The position numbers and the translations under genes are program-made. Below, piece by piece: positions 43,493 to 53,600 of a DNA stretch of 64,000 nt (position 1 is the first letter of the stretch; each line of letters starts with the position of its first letter). The DNA lies in the NCBI GenBank assembly GCA_041399065.1, contig JAWKTN010000002.1, positions 248,001-312,000 of the forward strand. Direction: 5' to 3'. The stretch comes from JAGQPD01 sp020426865. GTDB lineage: Bacteria > Planctomycetota > Planctomycetia > Pirellulales > Pirellulaceae. The notes beneath the pieces were generated by a model. That model did no database searches, had not been told where the DNA came from, and was given only the letters and a program-made list of their open reading frames with translations.

Positions 43493-44053
43493 CTAGACTG
43501 ACCGAAGTCCGCACTGCTCCGGCGGCGGTGGCGTGGGCGGCTCGTCAAAGTCCGACCACTTTGCGTCGACAAGCAGTAACTCGCCGCACAACTCGTCAGA
43601 AACGGCTAGAAAAACGTGCTGCGGCACAACGCATGCTCCCACCGAAAGCCATTGGGCCCACTGACCCCGACAGCGCATCGATTGAAGGATGCTGACGTAC
43701 CGAACCGTCGCTCCATCTCGCACACCACGGTTCTTTCGGATCCCCCGTGCGCAGTTGCTTTCCGCTGCGCATTCTGTTCCCGCTGCGCAGTGGGCAACTG
43801 TTAGAACATATTCAGGAGGCGTCACTCCCTCGCGTTCCGCCCAAGCCAATCGCTCCGCTAAGGAATGGCAGCAGCAGCTGCGCCAACAATGCTCAGCCGA
43901 ATCGCAGCCGCAACCGCACGATTCACAGGGATATCGCTCAGCACCAGTTGAACCAACCGGAATGACAAACGGCGCGAATGGTACGCCGCTGGCACAGATG
44001 ACATACCAGCACAAGATTAGCAGGACCACGAAAATCCGCAATATGCCGTACAT
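43493..44053 (-). CDS. Cysteine-rich secreted protein
   Basis: 186 residues with an N-terminal signal (LRIFVVLLILCWYVICASG). The mature protein opens with a dense cysteine block, CESCGCGCDSAEHCWRSCCC (about residues 43-62), then LAERLAWAEREGVTPPEY. Six further cysteines follow. I know this pattern from conserved planctomycete proteins of unknown function; metal binding or multiple disulfides are both possible. The C-terminus is Pro-rich. Confidence 0.65.
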   Translation of the reverse strand: MYGILRIFVVLLILCWYVICASGVPFAPFVIPVGSTGAERYPCESCGCGCDSAEHCWRSCCCHSLAERLAWAEREGVTPPEYVLTVAHCAAGTECAAESNCARGIRKNRGVRDGATVRYVSILQSMRCRGQWAQWLSVGACVVPQHVFLAVSDELCGELLLVDAKWSDFDEPPTPPPPEQCGLRSV

Positions 44054-44154
44054 GATCCGTACATCATATATCAGGAACTAACCGACCGCAATCGTCACCG
44101 ACCACAACCGTCACCCTCATCGCGAACACACCCGTGGCTCGGCCCTTGCAATTA

Positions 44155-45186
44155 TTATTTCCGTCTTGCCGTGGTGACCGCGGGCTTCGCGGCCGCCTTT
44201 TTTTTCCTGGATTTTTTCTTCGCCGATCGTACCACGACCGTCTTCTTGGCGGCTTTCTTTGCTGTTTTTTTGGTAACTCTTTTCACTGTCTTCTTGACGG
44301 TTTTCTTAGCCGTTTTCTTCGCGGACTTGTTGGCAGCTTTCGCCGGGGTCTTCGCACCGGTTTCCGCCATGCCCACTGTGGCACTTGGGCTGGCGGACGC
44401 GTTGGCCCGTTTCCTGACCACGCGCTTGATGGACCTTTTTTCTACCACCTTGCGTCCACTCTCTTCGCCACTGGCCAAATCAATCCCAAATATGTCACCC
44501 AGTTCCTCCGCGGCCAACTCGGATGCTCTCTGCAATCCGATCACATCGTCAACATCCTGAGCATCCACGGCTTGTGCCACCAGTTCCGCATGATCCACGC
44601 CGCGCAGCAGAAAAAACAACTCGGGCTTCGTATCCAATCGATGCCCGACACCATACAGTACCGCTGCAATATGCTTGCACATCAACGCCCCGTCCGGACA
44701 ATCGCAATCGAACTTGATCTCGCTTTTCGCCGGAAACAGACCCGTCTTGGGATCGGTAAGCTTCGCCAAAACCCGATCCGTCAGCTTGCCTCGCATCAGG
44801 TCCAACACGGACGTAATCTCTTGCGAATACGCCTGACACAGGCCTTGCCATTTCTCCCTCGCCAACGGTGCCATCTTGACGTGGATGTGGTACAGATCTG
44901 ATCCCTGCACGAGCGCATCAATTCGCCCAGACTCAACCTTCAAGTCGAGGATCGAGCCATTTCGCGCATAGGTCCGACCGCGCGGCATCCGATTGGCATA
45001 GTCGCAATATTTTTCCAAATGGCCGCACCAGGACCTTCCCCAAAACGTCGTGGCGATCCCCCGATGCGTGATCCGCACCGGTTCCACGGTCTTGCCTTCC
45101 TTCGCCATCCGGCGGATCTCGCGCGCGGCATTCGCACGACGTTGCGCCACGGACACGTAAGGCTTCCATCCCCAACCGTATGGCAT
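44155..45186 (-). CDS. SWIM zinc-finger protein with histone-H1-like tail
   Basis: 343 residues. The SWIM motif is Cys161, Cys163, Cys170 and His172 (CDCPDGALMCKH). From about residue 255 to the end the protein is a Lys/Ala/Thr-rich tail with repeated AKKTAKKTVKKTVKR-type units, resembling histone H1 and bacterial H1-like proteins, expected to bind DNA non-specifically. It follows the SNF2 gene by 76 bases on the same strand; SWIM and SNF2 proteins are a known bacterial gene pair. Confidence 0.88.
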   Translation of the reverse strand: MPYGWGWKPYVSVAQRRANAAREIRRMAKEGKTVEPVRITHRGIATTFWGRSWCGHLEKYCDYANRMPRGRTYARNGSILDLKVESGRIDALVQGSDLYHIHVKMAPLAREKWQGLCQAYSQEITSVLDLMRGKLTDRVLAKLTDPKTGLFPAKSEIKFDCDCPDGALMCKHIAAVLYGVGHRLDTKPELFFLLRGVDHAELVAQAVDAQDVDDVIGLQRASELAAEELGDIFGIDLASGEESGRKVVEKRSIKRVVRKRANASASPSATVGMAETGAKTPAKAANKSAKKTAKKTVKKTVKRVTKKTAKKAAKKTVVVRSAKKKSRKKKAAAKPAVTTARRK

Positions 45187-45262
45187 CTCTCACCCCTTTG
45201 TTCTGACAACTCCAACCAAATTGCCACTCCCAACTCTCACGCAGGATCATTGCGCCACATGT

Positions 45263-47977
45263 TCACGGTGACGTCGACTTGTTGATATCCAGCGCCACGA
45301 ACCGCATCAACTCGTCGTTCGACATTTCCGTGAGATTCAACTCGCCGTCCGCCTGAAACAGTGTGTCGCTCAACTTTCGCTTCGATTGGATTAACTCGTC
45401 AATCCGTTCCTCCAATGTACCACGACACACAAACTTATGCACGAGCACATTTCGTTTCTGGCCGATGCGAAACGCCCGATCCGTGGCTTGATCCTCCACC
45501 GCAGGATTCCACCAGCGGTCGAAGTGAACCACGTGGCACGCTTCCGTCAAATTCAAGCCTGTTCCGCCAGCTTTTACGGAAACCACAAAATACGGTGGAC
45601 CTGATTCCCGTTGAAACTCCCCCACCAACTTGTTTCGCTGCACCGCCGTCGTTTTGCCCGTCAGTACCAACCCGGCCCGACCAAAAACCGTCTCCAAAAA
45701 CTGACTCAACGGCCCGCACATCGATTGAAACTGCGAAAAAACCAACATCTTTTCCTGCTTCTCGATCACGGTCTCGCAAATCGCCCGCAGCTCCCGATAC
45801 TTCCCCGATCCGTCCGCCGAAAAGGTCGACTCCTTCAGGTAGAGCGACGCATGATTGCAAATCTGCTTCAGCTGCATCATCACCGATAGCACCAGACCAC
45901 GCCGCCTCATATCCTCGGCCGACTCCAAGGCCTTGGCGAATTCGCGCAGCACATGTTCGTACAGCCCAGCCTGCTTCGGCGACAACCCACAGTCGACACG
46001 CATCTCGGTCTTAGCTGGCAAATCAGGCGCGATCCGTGGATCCGTCTTCAAACGGCGCAACACATAGGGGCGCACCAACCGACGGATCGACGCCAACCGT
46101 CGTGCCCGTGCCCCTTCGTCCTTGACCGCCACGAATTTGCGGAATTGGTTGGCCGTCCCCAACAGCCCTGGTGCACAGAAGTCAAACAAGGACCACAGGT
46201 CTCCCAAGTGGTTTTCCACCGGCGTGCCCGTCAACACGATCCGCCCTTCACCAGCAATACTCTTGATCGCTTTGGTCTGTGAAGCCCCCGCATTCTTGAT
46301 CGCCTGGGCTTCGTCCAGAATGATCATCCGCCATTTCCTGGCACGCAGCCATTCGGCCTTCCGCGCCAGTCCATAAGTCGTCGCCACGATGTCGTAACCG
46401 ACCAGCTCGCCCTCGGGATCCTTTGCAACCCGCTTCATCGTTTCAGCATCCGCCATCGATCGATGGGCAACGAACAGCTTCAATTGCGGTGCAAACCTCG
46501 TGACCTCCCGTTGCCAATTGCCCAATAACGACGTCGGCACAATCAACAGGCTCGGGATCCCTGACTTCGTTGCCTGCCGCTGCAACTGACATAGCAAGGC
46601 AATCACTTGAATCGTCTTGCCCAGCCCCATGTCGTCGGCCAAGCAGACCCCAAGGCCCAATTGAGTCGCAAGCCAAAGCCAGCGCACGCCGTCTTCCTGA
46701 TAATGACGCAATTGCGCCTCAACACCAGCACCCGGATCCATCGCGATCTCGCCGTCCGGGTCGCGCAACCTTTCGAGCGTATGACGTAACCAATCGCCCG
46801 CCTCAATCCGAGTCCACGCGATCAGCTGCTCGTCTGCCATACTGTCGCCCAACGTCGCTCCAGACAGCAACCGCATCCCCTGCAAAAAGCCGATCCCGTC
46901 CACATGGGCGTCACGCAATGTCTGCCAATGCTCCAGCGCCGATGTCAGTCGGTCGTGGTCCACTTGCACCCATTTGCCACGCAGCAGGACCATCCCTTCC
47001 CGCGCCGCCAATAGCTCCTTAAGTTCCAGCTCGCTCAACGGCTCGCCGTCGATCGATACGCCCACGTCAAATGACAACGTGTCCTGTGCGGTCAGATTCG
47101 AGGGCTTAGCGGCACCGATTCGCACGTCGACCTGCGGACGCGGTGGCTTCGATGCGTTCCACCAATCCGGAACCCGCACGACGACTCCCGCTTCCTCCAT
47201 CTGCGACAGCTGCAACAAGAATTCGTACGCCTGCCCGACGTCCCATGCCTGCGGGGCAAACAACTGCCGGGACTCCAATAATCGGTCGATCAGCTTGCTC
47301 GAACGCGCTGCACGGCTGACCGGCTCCAGTAATTCATCCAGCTTCCGCGAATCTCGTTCGGTGATCGACTTCTTCAGCGCCTCGGACAACGGGACATGCC
47401 GCGGCGCACCCGATCCCTGATTCCCTTCGGTATAGGTTGCCAGGAAGGCGAACGGCAAAGTCGGATTCTTTTTGTTCTCGGCCAAATGAAACGTCACGCG
47501 TCCGACCAGGTTCCACGCCGGATCGAGCTGTCGCAGATATTCGGCCAACCCCTGCTTGCTCGCACGGACTTGACGCTGCGTGTGTGCATTGAGCCCTTCC
47601 CATAGCTGCCGCATCGTCGCCGCCGTTGCGTACTCGAGCCCTACCATCGGAGGCGCGGCCTGCAACATTGACTCGCACTCCGCTGCATCTGGCGGCACCG
47701 GCGACTGCCACGCCGACGTTGCACGGGCGTATTGCCGCCGCAATGCAACAAAGTATTGCTGCCCGAACTGACGCCAAAACCCAAACGATGCCGGCAACGA
47801 TGCACAGATCGGACCTCCCCACGCCGACGCCAACAGGGTTACTGCCGTCGCCTCCGATTCGGCGAACGCCGTGACCAACTCGTCGGGCACGGTGACCGCA
47901 TCCTCCGTCCCGTCACCGTCTGGCCGATCGGCCAATGATAATCGTCCATGTGGCGTGATCAATAGTTCGTGTCGCAC
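45263..47977 (-). CDS. SNF2-family helicase/translocase
   Basis: 904 residues from a GTG start. Residues about 300-420 form the bacterial SNF2-associated region (DUF3670-like). The motor has Walker A DDMGLGKT, DEAQ box ILDEAQAIKN, motif III LTGTPVEN, and helicase-C motifs VSVKAGGTGLNLT and DQATDRAFRIGQ. It moves along duplex DNA and remodels bound proteins. It is the first gene of the pair with the SWIM protein. Roles in repair and in phage defence (DISARM, Druantia-like contexts) are known for the family, but no methylase or nuclease accompanies it here. Confidence 0.93.
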   Translation of the reverse strand: MRHELLITPHGRLSLADRPDGDGTEDAVTVPDELVTAFAESEATAVTLLASAWGGPICASLPASFGFWRQFGQQYFVALRRQYARATSAWQSPVPPDAAECESMLQAAPPMVGLEYATAATMRQLWEGLNAHTQRQVRASKQGLAEYLRQLDPAWNLVGRVTFHLAENKKNPTLPFAFLATYTEGNQGSGAPRHVPLSEALKKSITERDSRKLDELLEPVSRAARSSKLIDRLLESRQLFAPQAWDVGQAYEFLLQLSQMEEAGVVVRVPDWWNASKPPRPQVDVRIGAAKPSNLTAQDTLSFDVGVSIDGEPLSELELKELLAAREGMVLLRGKWVQVDHDRLTSALEHWQTLRDAHVDGIGFLQGMRLLSGATLGDSMADEQLIAWTRIEAGDWLRHTLERLRDPDGEIAMDPGAGVEAQLRHYQEDGVRWLWLATQLGLGVCLADDMGLGKTIQVIALLCQLQRQATKSGIPSLLIVPTSLLGNWQREVTRFAPQLKLFVAHRSMADAETMKRVAKDPEGELVGYDIVATTYGLARKAEWLRARKWRMIILDEAQAIKNAGASQTKAIKSIAGEGRIVLTGTPVENHLGDLWSLFDFCAPGLLGTANQFRKFVAVKDEGARARRLASIRRLVRPYVLRRLKTDPRIAPDLPAKTEMRVDCGLSPKQAGLYEHVLREFAKALESAEDMRRRGLVLSVMMQLKQICNHASLYLKESTFSADGSGKYRELRAICETVIEKQEKMLVFSQFQSMCGPLSQFLETVFGRAGLVLTGKTTAVQRNKLVGEFQRESGPPYFVVSVKAGGTGLNLTEACHVVHFDRWWNPAVEDQATDRAFRIGQKRNVLVHKFVCRGTLEERIDELIQSKRKLSDTLFQADGELNLTEMSNDELMRFVALDINKSTSP

Positions 47978-48048
47978 TGCCAGTCATCCGTCCCCATTGC
48001 GATCGAGATGTTACTGAAAATGATCCGCGACCGACCGGTTCGCTAGCT

Positions 48049-49248
48049 TCATTGATGGCCGATTCGCTTCTGCCCCACTTTGCCGGCATAATCATGTTTC
48101 GCGCCGTCGGCCTTGCCTTTACTATGGGCCGCACGGTCAAAGTCTCCCCGCCCATAACGAGTTCCGCCACTTCGCAGTCGTATGCCGCACTCCTGAAACA
48201 ACCAATTGTTGGCGGCATCATGAACGGCCAACATCCGCGATTGAATCAACGCGTTTTGGCTCATCACAACGTCCCCCGTCGCACTTGCTGCTTCTTGTTC
48301 GGCATGGTTTCGCGGCAGACCATGAACGTAACCTTCGGCATAAGAGGCTCCGCTGCCACGCACATGCGTGCCATAGCGAAGTCGCGCCGCGGTGGCGATC
48401 GTCATCAACATCTCGCGGTACAGCTCCAGTGACTGCTGTACGTCATCGACGGGGCCGTAGAACCAGTACAATGAGCGATGCCCGACAGTCTGGCGGTAGT
48501 GTTGAACAGATGGAAAAATGTCGGTGGTGAGATAGAACGCCAACGATGCTTCCCACTGGCAGGCGCGCTTGCCGTTCAGCGGACACGCACGTCGCGTCAT
48601 CCCCATCCGCACAATCTCGCCGTCGTCTACGATATCGCTGCGGCTGAGGTTGTGCTGCAGCATCAACGCCTGCATCGCCCGCATCGCGTTGCGAATCTCA
48701 CCTTCGGTTGAGGCCTCGTTCGAAGCCGTTCGATGCAAAGCCCGGACGCGTTTGAGAATGCGTTCATACTCCTGTTGCGTCAACCGCGATTCTTCGTTGC
48801 CCCCCGCCGTATCGTCATTGCCCCCAACCCCAGGTCGATATACGTGAGCCTGCTCGTTGGAACAAATTAGCACTTCGGCCAATCGCAGGGTCGGATCTTC
48901 AAATGGCTGCCAAGTATCGTAGAGAACTCGATCAATCACACAAGAAATGTGCCCCGTTCGCGACCGGCCAAGGGGTTCGAAATTTAGCAGCAGCGCGCCC
49001 TCGGGCAACTGACTCGCCCACCGCCCGTCCCAATCGGTGACGTTCCAATTGCGTTCGGCAAGATACTGCCTCATGACCGACACGCGAACGCCCGAGCGGG
49101 GTGTGCTCCCCCCGAGCTGCGCCATCCGATCGTACACGTCACGGTACTTGTCACCAGTAACAATGGCTACCGACCGAGTGACGCAATCCCCGGCTTGCCC
49201 GACAAACCCACACGCCGCCCGACCGCCATCATGCCAAACAAATTCCAT
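48049..49248 (-). CDS. Papain-like N-terminal domain fused to DUF2786
   Basis: 399 residues. The N-terminus GDCVTRSVAIVTGDKYRDVY is of a phage type seen in papain-like cysteine peptidases, with candidate catalytic residues Cys22, His100 (GHISCVID) and Asp111 (YDTWQPF). Residues about 160-205 match DUF2786 (RILKRVRALHRTASNEASTE then AMRAMQALMLQHNLS), and the rest matches the accompanying C-terminal region common in phage proteins. The gene is unpaired between the SNF2 gene and Wadjet, on the same strand as both. I infer phage ancestry; function unknown. Confidence 0.65.
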   Translation of the reverse strand: MEFVWHDGGRAACGFVGQAGDCVTRSVAIVTGDKYRDVYDRMAQLGGSTPRSGVRVSVMRQYLAERNWNVTDWDGRWASQLPEGALLLNFEPLGRSRTGHISCVIDRVLYDTWQPFEDPTLRLAEVLICSNEQAHVYRPGVGGNDDTAGGNEESRLTQQEYERILKRVRALHRTASNEASTEGEIRNAMRAMQALMLQHNLSRSDIVDDGEIVRMGMTRRACPLNGKRACQWEASLAFYLTTDIFPSVQHYRQTVGHRSLYWFYGPVDDVQQSLELYREMLMTIATAARLRYGTHVRGSGASYAEGYVHGLPRNHAEQEAASATGDVVMSQNALIQSRMLAVHDAANNWLFQECGIRLRSGGTRYGRGDFDRAAHSKGKADGAKHDYAGKVGQKRIGHQ

Positions 49249-49541
49249 ACGTCAGGCTCCAAAACTCCATGACTCCCTACGTTTCCTAGACATCCCCGTT
49301 CGCCGGTCTCCACAATCTACCATTTTCCTTCTCTCCGTAGAAGACAGCATTTTTCGCTCGGCCACTCGCGGCACCGACCACCACGGTGCAAACATGGCAC
49401 CGCATTGCTTGATTGATCTCTCCAGGTCAAGCTACGACCTGCGCGATACTGTGTGGTTCGAGGTATTGCGTTCGGAAGCCAAATCAATCCACGATCTGGA
49501 CCCATGCCAGATGGGTTCGAAAGGTCTCCCGTTGCCGCAGC

Positions 49542-50684
49542 TCATCGCGCCCAATTCAAAATCGTCGTTCGCACAAGCTCCTCCGGTAACCGCTCCTGCT
49601 CAAGCCGTCCGCGAGATTCGTGCAGTAGTCGCTGATATAAGACCGACTCACTCGTACTCAATCCTACGGGCGACTCCATTCCGGCACCGATCGGTTCCGC
49701 CACTGCTAAGTCGCTGTATCGATCAAGGACAGCCTCAGTCATTAGCAGCGGATCAAGCCGGCCGATGGCGATTCGTGCTCGAGCTAGAAACTGCAATCCC
49801 CACGTGTCCAGATCGCCCCAGTAGGCTACGCGTTTTGATGTGAGCCATTCCGCTTCCATCCACCCTAGATCCGATCCAGCCCCCAAAACCGCCACCGCTC
49901 CGGAAACGCCTGGCAACAGGTGCTGGCACGCCTCGTTCTCCACAACCAACAAACGCGACCCTGGTAACGGAATTTGCCTCAACTCCGAACCGCGAACGCG
50001 CAGCTTCCGAAACGGCATCAGCGATCCGTCGAGATCCACGACCAACAGCCAATGGTCCCCTTCGGTGGTCGCCCCCAGAAAACTCTCTAAACCAATCTGA
50101 CTGACCTCGCCGTCAAATCGCACGTCCAACAATGCCGTCACCAATTGCCCGTGTCGCTCGAAGAACTTGGTATCGATCCCCTCCCGCGACAACAATCGTA
50201 GCGGCCGCCCTGCAGCACAGCCTGGCAACAGCTCCATCGACAGACTCGCTGCCGTCACTATTTCGTCAAGCGGCTTGCCCTGCCACAACGACCGACGGCG
50301 AATCAGCAATGAATGGAACGCCGCATCGGTCCGCTCCACCAATGCCGACATTGCCAAAAACTCTTGGCGGATTGAGGCACTAGCACAAGCTTCCATCCAT
50401 TCGCTAGGCCGGCGTAGTTTCCATTCCACAGGAATCTCGACGGCCCCGGAAGTCGCACGATAGCGGATCGGTTCCCACAACACTTCCCCGATTGCTACCT
50501 GCCGCCACCGCACGACGTGCCGCCGAATCCCATCGAGATCCTGTTTTAACGCCGCTGCCGAAGGTCGGCCAATCGGCAGGACGATCGGCCATGCGTCTTG
50601 TCCGCCGAGCAACCGAGCTTCGCGCTTGTCCCCATGTTGCCATTGACGTTGCAGTGCCGTTCTCAATTCCGAAGGTGACTTCAT
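49542..50684 (-). CDS. jetD: Wadjet protein JetD (toprim-type nuclease)
   Basis: 380 residues from the ATG at 50684, whose ATGA overlaps the jetC stop; a frame to 50717 is longer but breaks the operon pattern. An N-terminal DUF3322 region (DLDGIRRHVVRW, IPVEWKLRRPSEWMEACAS) precedes the DUF2220 toprim domain with the acidic site ENEA in LLVVENEACQHLL and the DxD in YWGDLDTWGLQFL. In Wadjet, JetD cleaves closed-circular DNA extruded by JetABC. All acidic residues expected for metal binding are present. Confidence 0.93.
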   Translation of the reverse strand: MKSPSELRTALQRQWQHGDKREARLLGGQDAWPIVLPIGRPSAAALKQDLDGIRRHVVRWRQVAIGEVLWEPIRYRATSGAVEIPVEWKLRRPSEWMEACASASIRQEFLAMSALVERTDAAFHSLLIRRRSLWQGKPLDEIVTAASLSMELLPGCAAGRPLRLLSREGIDTKFFERHGQLVTALLDVRFDGEVSQIGLESFLGATTEGDHWLLVVDLDGSLMPFRKLRVRGSELRQIPLPGSRLLVVENEACQHLLPGVSGAVAVLGAGSDLGWMEAEWLTSKRVAYWGDLDTWGLQFLARARIAIGRLDPLLMTEAVLDRYSDLAVAEPIGAGMESPVGLSTSESVLYQRLLHESRGRLEQERLPEELVRTTILNWAR

Positions 50685-53600
50685 CGTGGGCGCGCCAGTT
50701 TCTCGAGCTTTTCCCACGAAATCGTCGCCAGACTCGCCTCTTTTCCCGGCCGCTGCACACAGATTACCCTCCGCGTATGTTGTTTCAACAACCCGATCTC
50801 CTTGTTCGGCGTAACAAAGATCGGGTGCAAACAGAAGATCCGCAGCGCCTCAATGATGCGGCTGGCCGCCGACGGCGAACTCTTGGAAAACGCCTCATCC
50901 AGTATCACCGTACTATACAGCGGCCGCACCGACGCTGGCGGACAAAGCGCATAACTCAATGACGCCGTCAAAATATGACTGGCCATCAACTCCTTCTCGC
51001 CGCCACTGCCGCTCTGCGACCCGGTGCGCGGCGGCGAGCGATCACCCGTCTGCCGATCCACCTCGACCACAAAGAACTGCAATCGGAAGCGCGGATCCAA
51101 TAGAGCCTTCGAACCCTGTTGCCGTCGATGCTCGCCAGCCTCCTGCAGGATCACGATCATTTCCTGCAACGCCTTGTAGTGGCTTTCCCCTCCATCGTCC
51201 TTCAACGCGGCACTGCGGACCTTGCGTACCGCCGCATCCAACGCCCGAAGCCGCTCGTCCTTGATCCGTTGCGGCTGTAGTTGCAGATACCTTCCTGATC
51301 GAAAGTCGACTTTCACCAACGTTTGATTCAACTCCTTGATGCGTTGCTCAATCGCGTCGACTTCTTCATCGATACTGGCCAACAATTGCGTCACACCTTG
51401 ATCCGATGAGCGATTGAGATACTCCAGGAATCGGTTGCGTTTCTCCGGCAACGCCTCTTCGTTGAGCACCCGCAGTCGTTCCAAATAGACCGGTACATCT
51501 TCGATGTTCGAACCGGTATCGGCCAATGCCCCCGTGTCGACTCGGCGCGCCAATTCCATCAGACGGACGAGCCGCTGTTCGATTTCCGTGACTCGCTGCC
51601 GCAGGTCACTGAGTGCTCGCTCCACACGGTCCGCCGCTTCCCGCTCAACATCGGCCAGGTTCTTGGCTTCCACTTCGTCCGGGATCGGTAGATTTTTTTC
51701 TGCCAACAACGACTCTTGCTCGTCTAGTTCTCGGTGTGCTCGCGCTTGGGCCCGCTGGCGTTCTTCTTCGGCCCGGTGCCAATCGCTATTGAGCACGGCA
51801 ATTCTCTTCTCGGATTCGCGGATACACTGCTGTAACTCCTCCCATTTCTGTCGTTCGGCTTCATACCGAATCTTTGCCTGACTGGCATCGGAGGTTGGGT
51901 CGAGCAGCGCGGCGAGCCGCTCTCGCGACCGATCCAAGTCGGACGTCGCTCCCGGTACATCGATCGTTACGAAGTCGAGCTTCAGCAATTGGTCGATCAT
52001 CGCTAGTCGCTGATCGAGTTCCGTGAGCTTTGCCTGCAATTGATCGCACGCCACCGCCAATTCCCGCGTCGCGTCACGCGACTCCTGCAACTGCCGCAAC
52101 AAGACATCGAGCTGATCCTTGTTGTCGAAACCAGTCATCCAGTCGTCGTCCAGCCGCCGCTGGTCTTGCTTTTCGAATCGGCCATGACTTCCTGATGTCA
52201 TTCCCTCAATCGTCAGACCATGTTCTACCGTTTTCAACGCCTCTGGCGATGCCACGCAGTGGAGATCACGACTGGCCAGTAACCGCTTGGCTGTCGCCAA
52301 TAGCGGATGTTTCTTGAAGTTCAACTTCCGTGTGTAGCCATCGACAAAAAACGTCGCGGGCGGTTCGCTTGTGTGGGCACGTTGCAAGCGGACGTGCAAT
52401 CGATTGTCGCGCCGGTTCACCCATCGTAGCGCCGATTCCAGTACGTCGTCAGGCACAAGTACGCGTAGACGCTCCGATCCTATCGCGCGTTCGATCGCCC
52501 CACGCCACGCCGCGTCTTCCGCCTTAACTTCGATCAACTCCGCCAAGAATGGCAGCTCTCGCTCCAACAGCGACAGCTCCACAGCAAGTTCCGCACGAAA
52601 GTCCTGGAACTTGGGCGGAATGTTCGAGCCCGGTCGCTCCTTCACCTTCCGCAACATGGTTTCGATCTCGTCACACTCAATTTCGCGTTGCCTCTTTTGC
52701 GACAAGGCCGCCAGCGTTGCTTCCAACTGCCGCGATCGATCGCCACGCAATTCGTCGCCTTTCTGCTGCAAGGCTGCTTGATTGCGTTGTAGCGATTCAC
52801 AAGTCAAATCGTCATTCAAGTCGAAAAGTTTCACGGTGCGCGAGTAGTCCTGGGCATGTTTCGTGCGTTCGGCCACACGTTCTTCCTGAACTTCGATCGT
52901 CGTCTCCAATTCACTGATCACGTTGCCCCCAAGCCTCAGGTAACTCTCACGCAACGTGTCGACCTGCGAGCGACAATCCTTCTCTGCTTCCTGCTCAACC
53001 AACAGCTGCGCACTTGACCTTTCTCGCTCGGCTGAGACGCGCTCCAGCACCAACGACCATTTGCGTTGCCCTGCCATCGCGTACCAGATGGGCAAGATGT
53101 TTTTCAAGACCCCCAGTCGTTCGACTTTGGTGCGTGCCGATAACAGCTTCCGATACTCGTCCGCGACTGGAACGAGCGACTCCTGTTGCTTGCGAGCCGT
53201 CTCGAGCTCGGCATGAATGCCGGCTAGATTATCGAATTCACCGGCAACTTCCAGCGCGCGGTCAAATGCCGAACGGTCGTCCAAAACCAGGTCGCGAAAG
53301 ATCTCGTCAATACTGTTGAGTTGCTTCAACCCGGCGGCCCGGTTGAGCAGCGTAAAGGCGTTCTCGCCCACGTCGAAGAATTTTCGAACGTGAGCGAGAT
53401 AGGCCTTCTTACTGTCAAAGATCCGAAGATTTGCCGTCTCCCGCCCAGTCCGCATCAGATCTCGTACACCATCTTCATGCAGCAACAGCAGCCATGATGC
53501 CAGAGACTGGTCATCGGCCAATGAGAATAGCCAACGCCGCTTTAGGTCGTCCGCGGCGTTGCTACTCCCGTCCGTCCAAAGCAGTCCACCAAGCCGCAGC

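Noticed and set aside
44171..44560. Antisense hydrophobic open frame over the SWIM gene
   Set aside because: It is the mirror of the Lys/Ala-rich tail (AAG/GCC codons read as Phe/Leu/Ala); no ribosome site or family match.
49249..49541. Possible small gene between the DUF2786 fusion and jetD
   Set aside because: 293 bp with only short, uncharacteristic frames; it holds a weak copy of the dispersed hairpin element and nothing else I can support.
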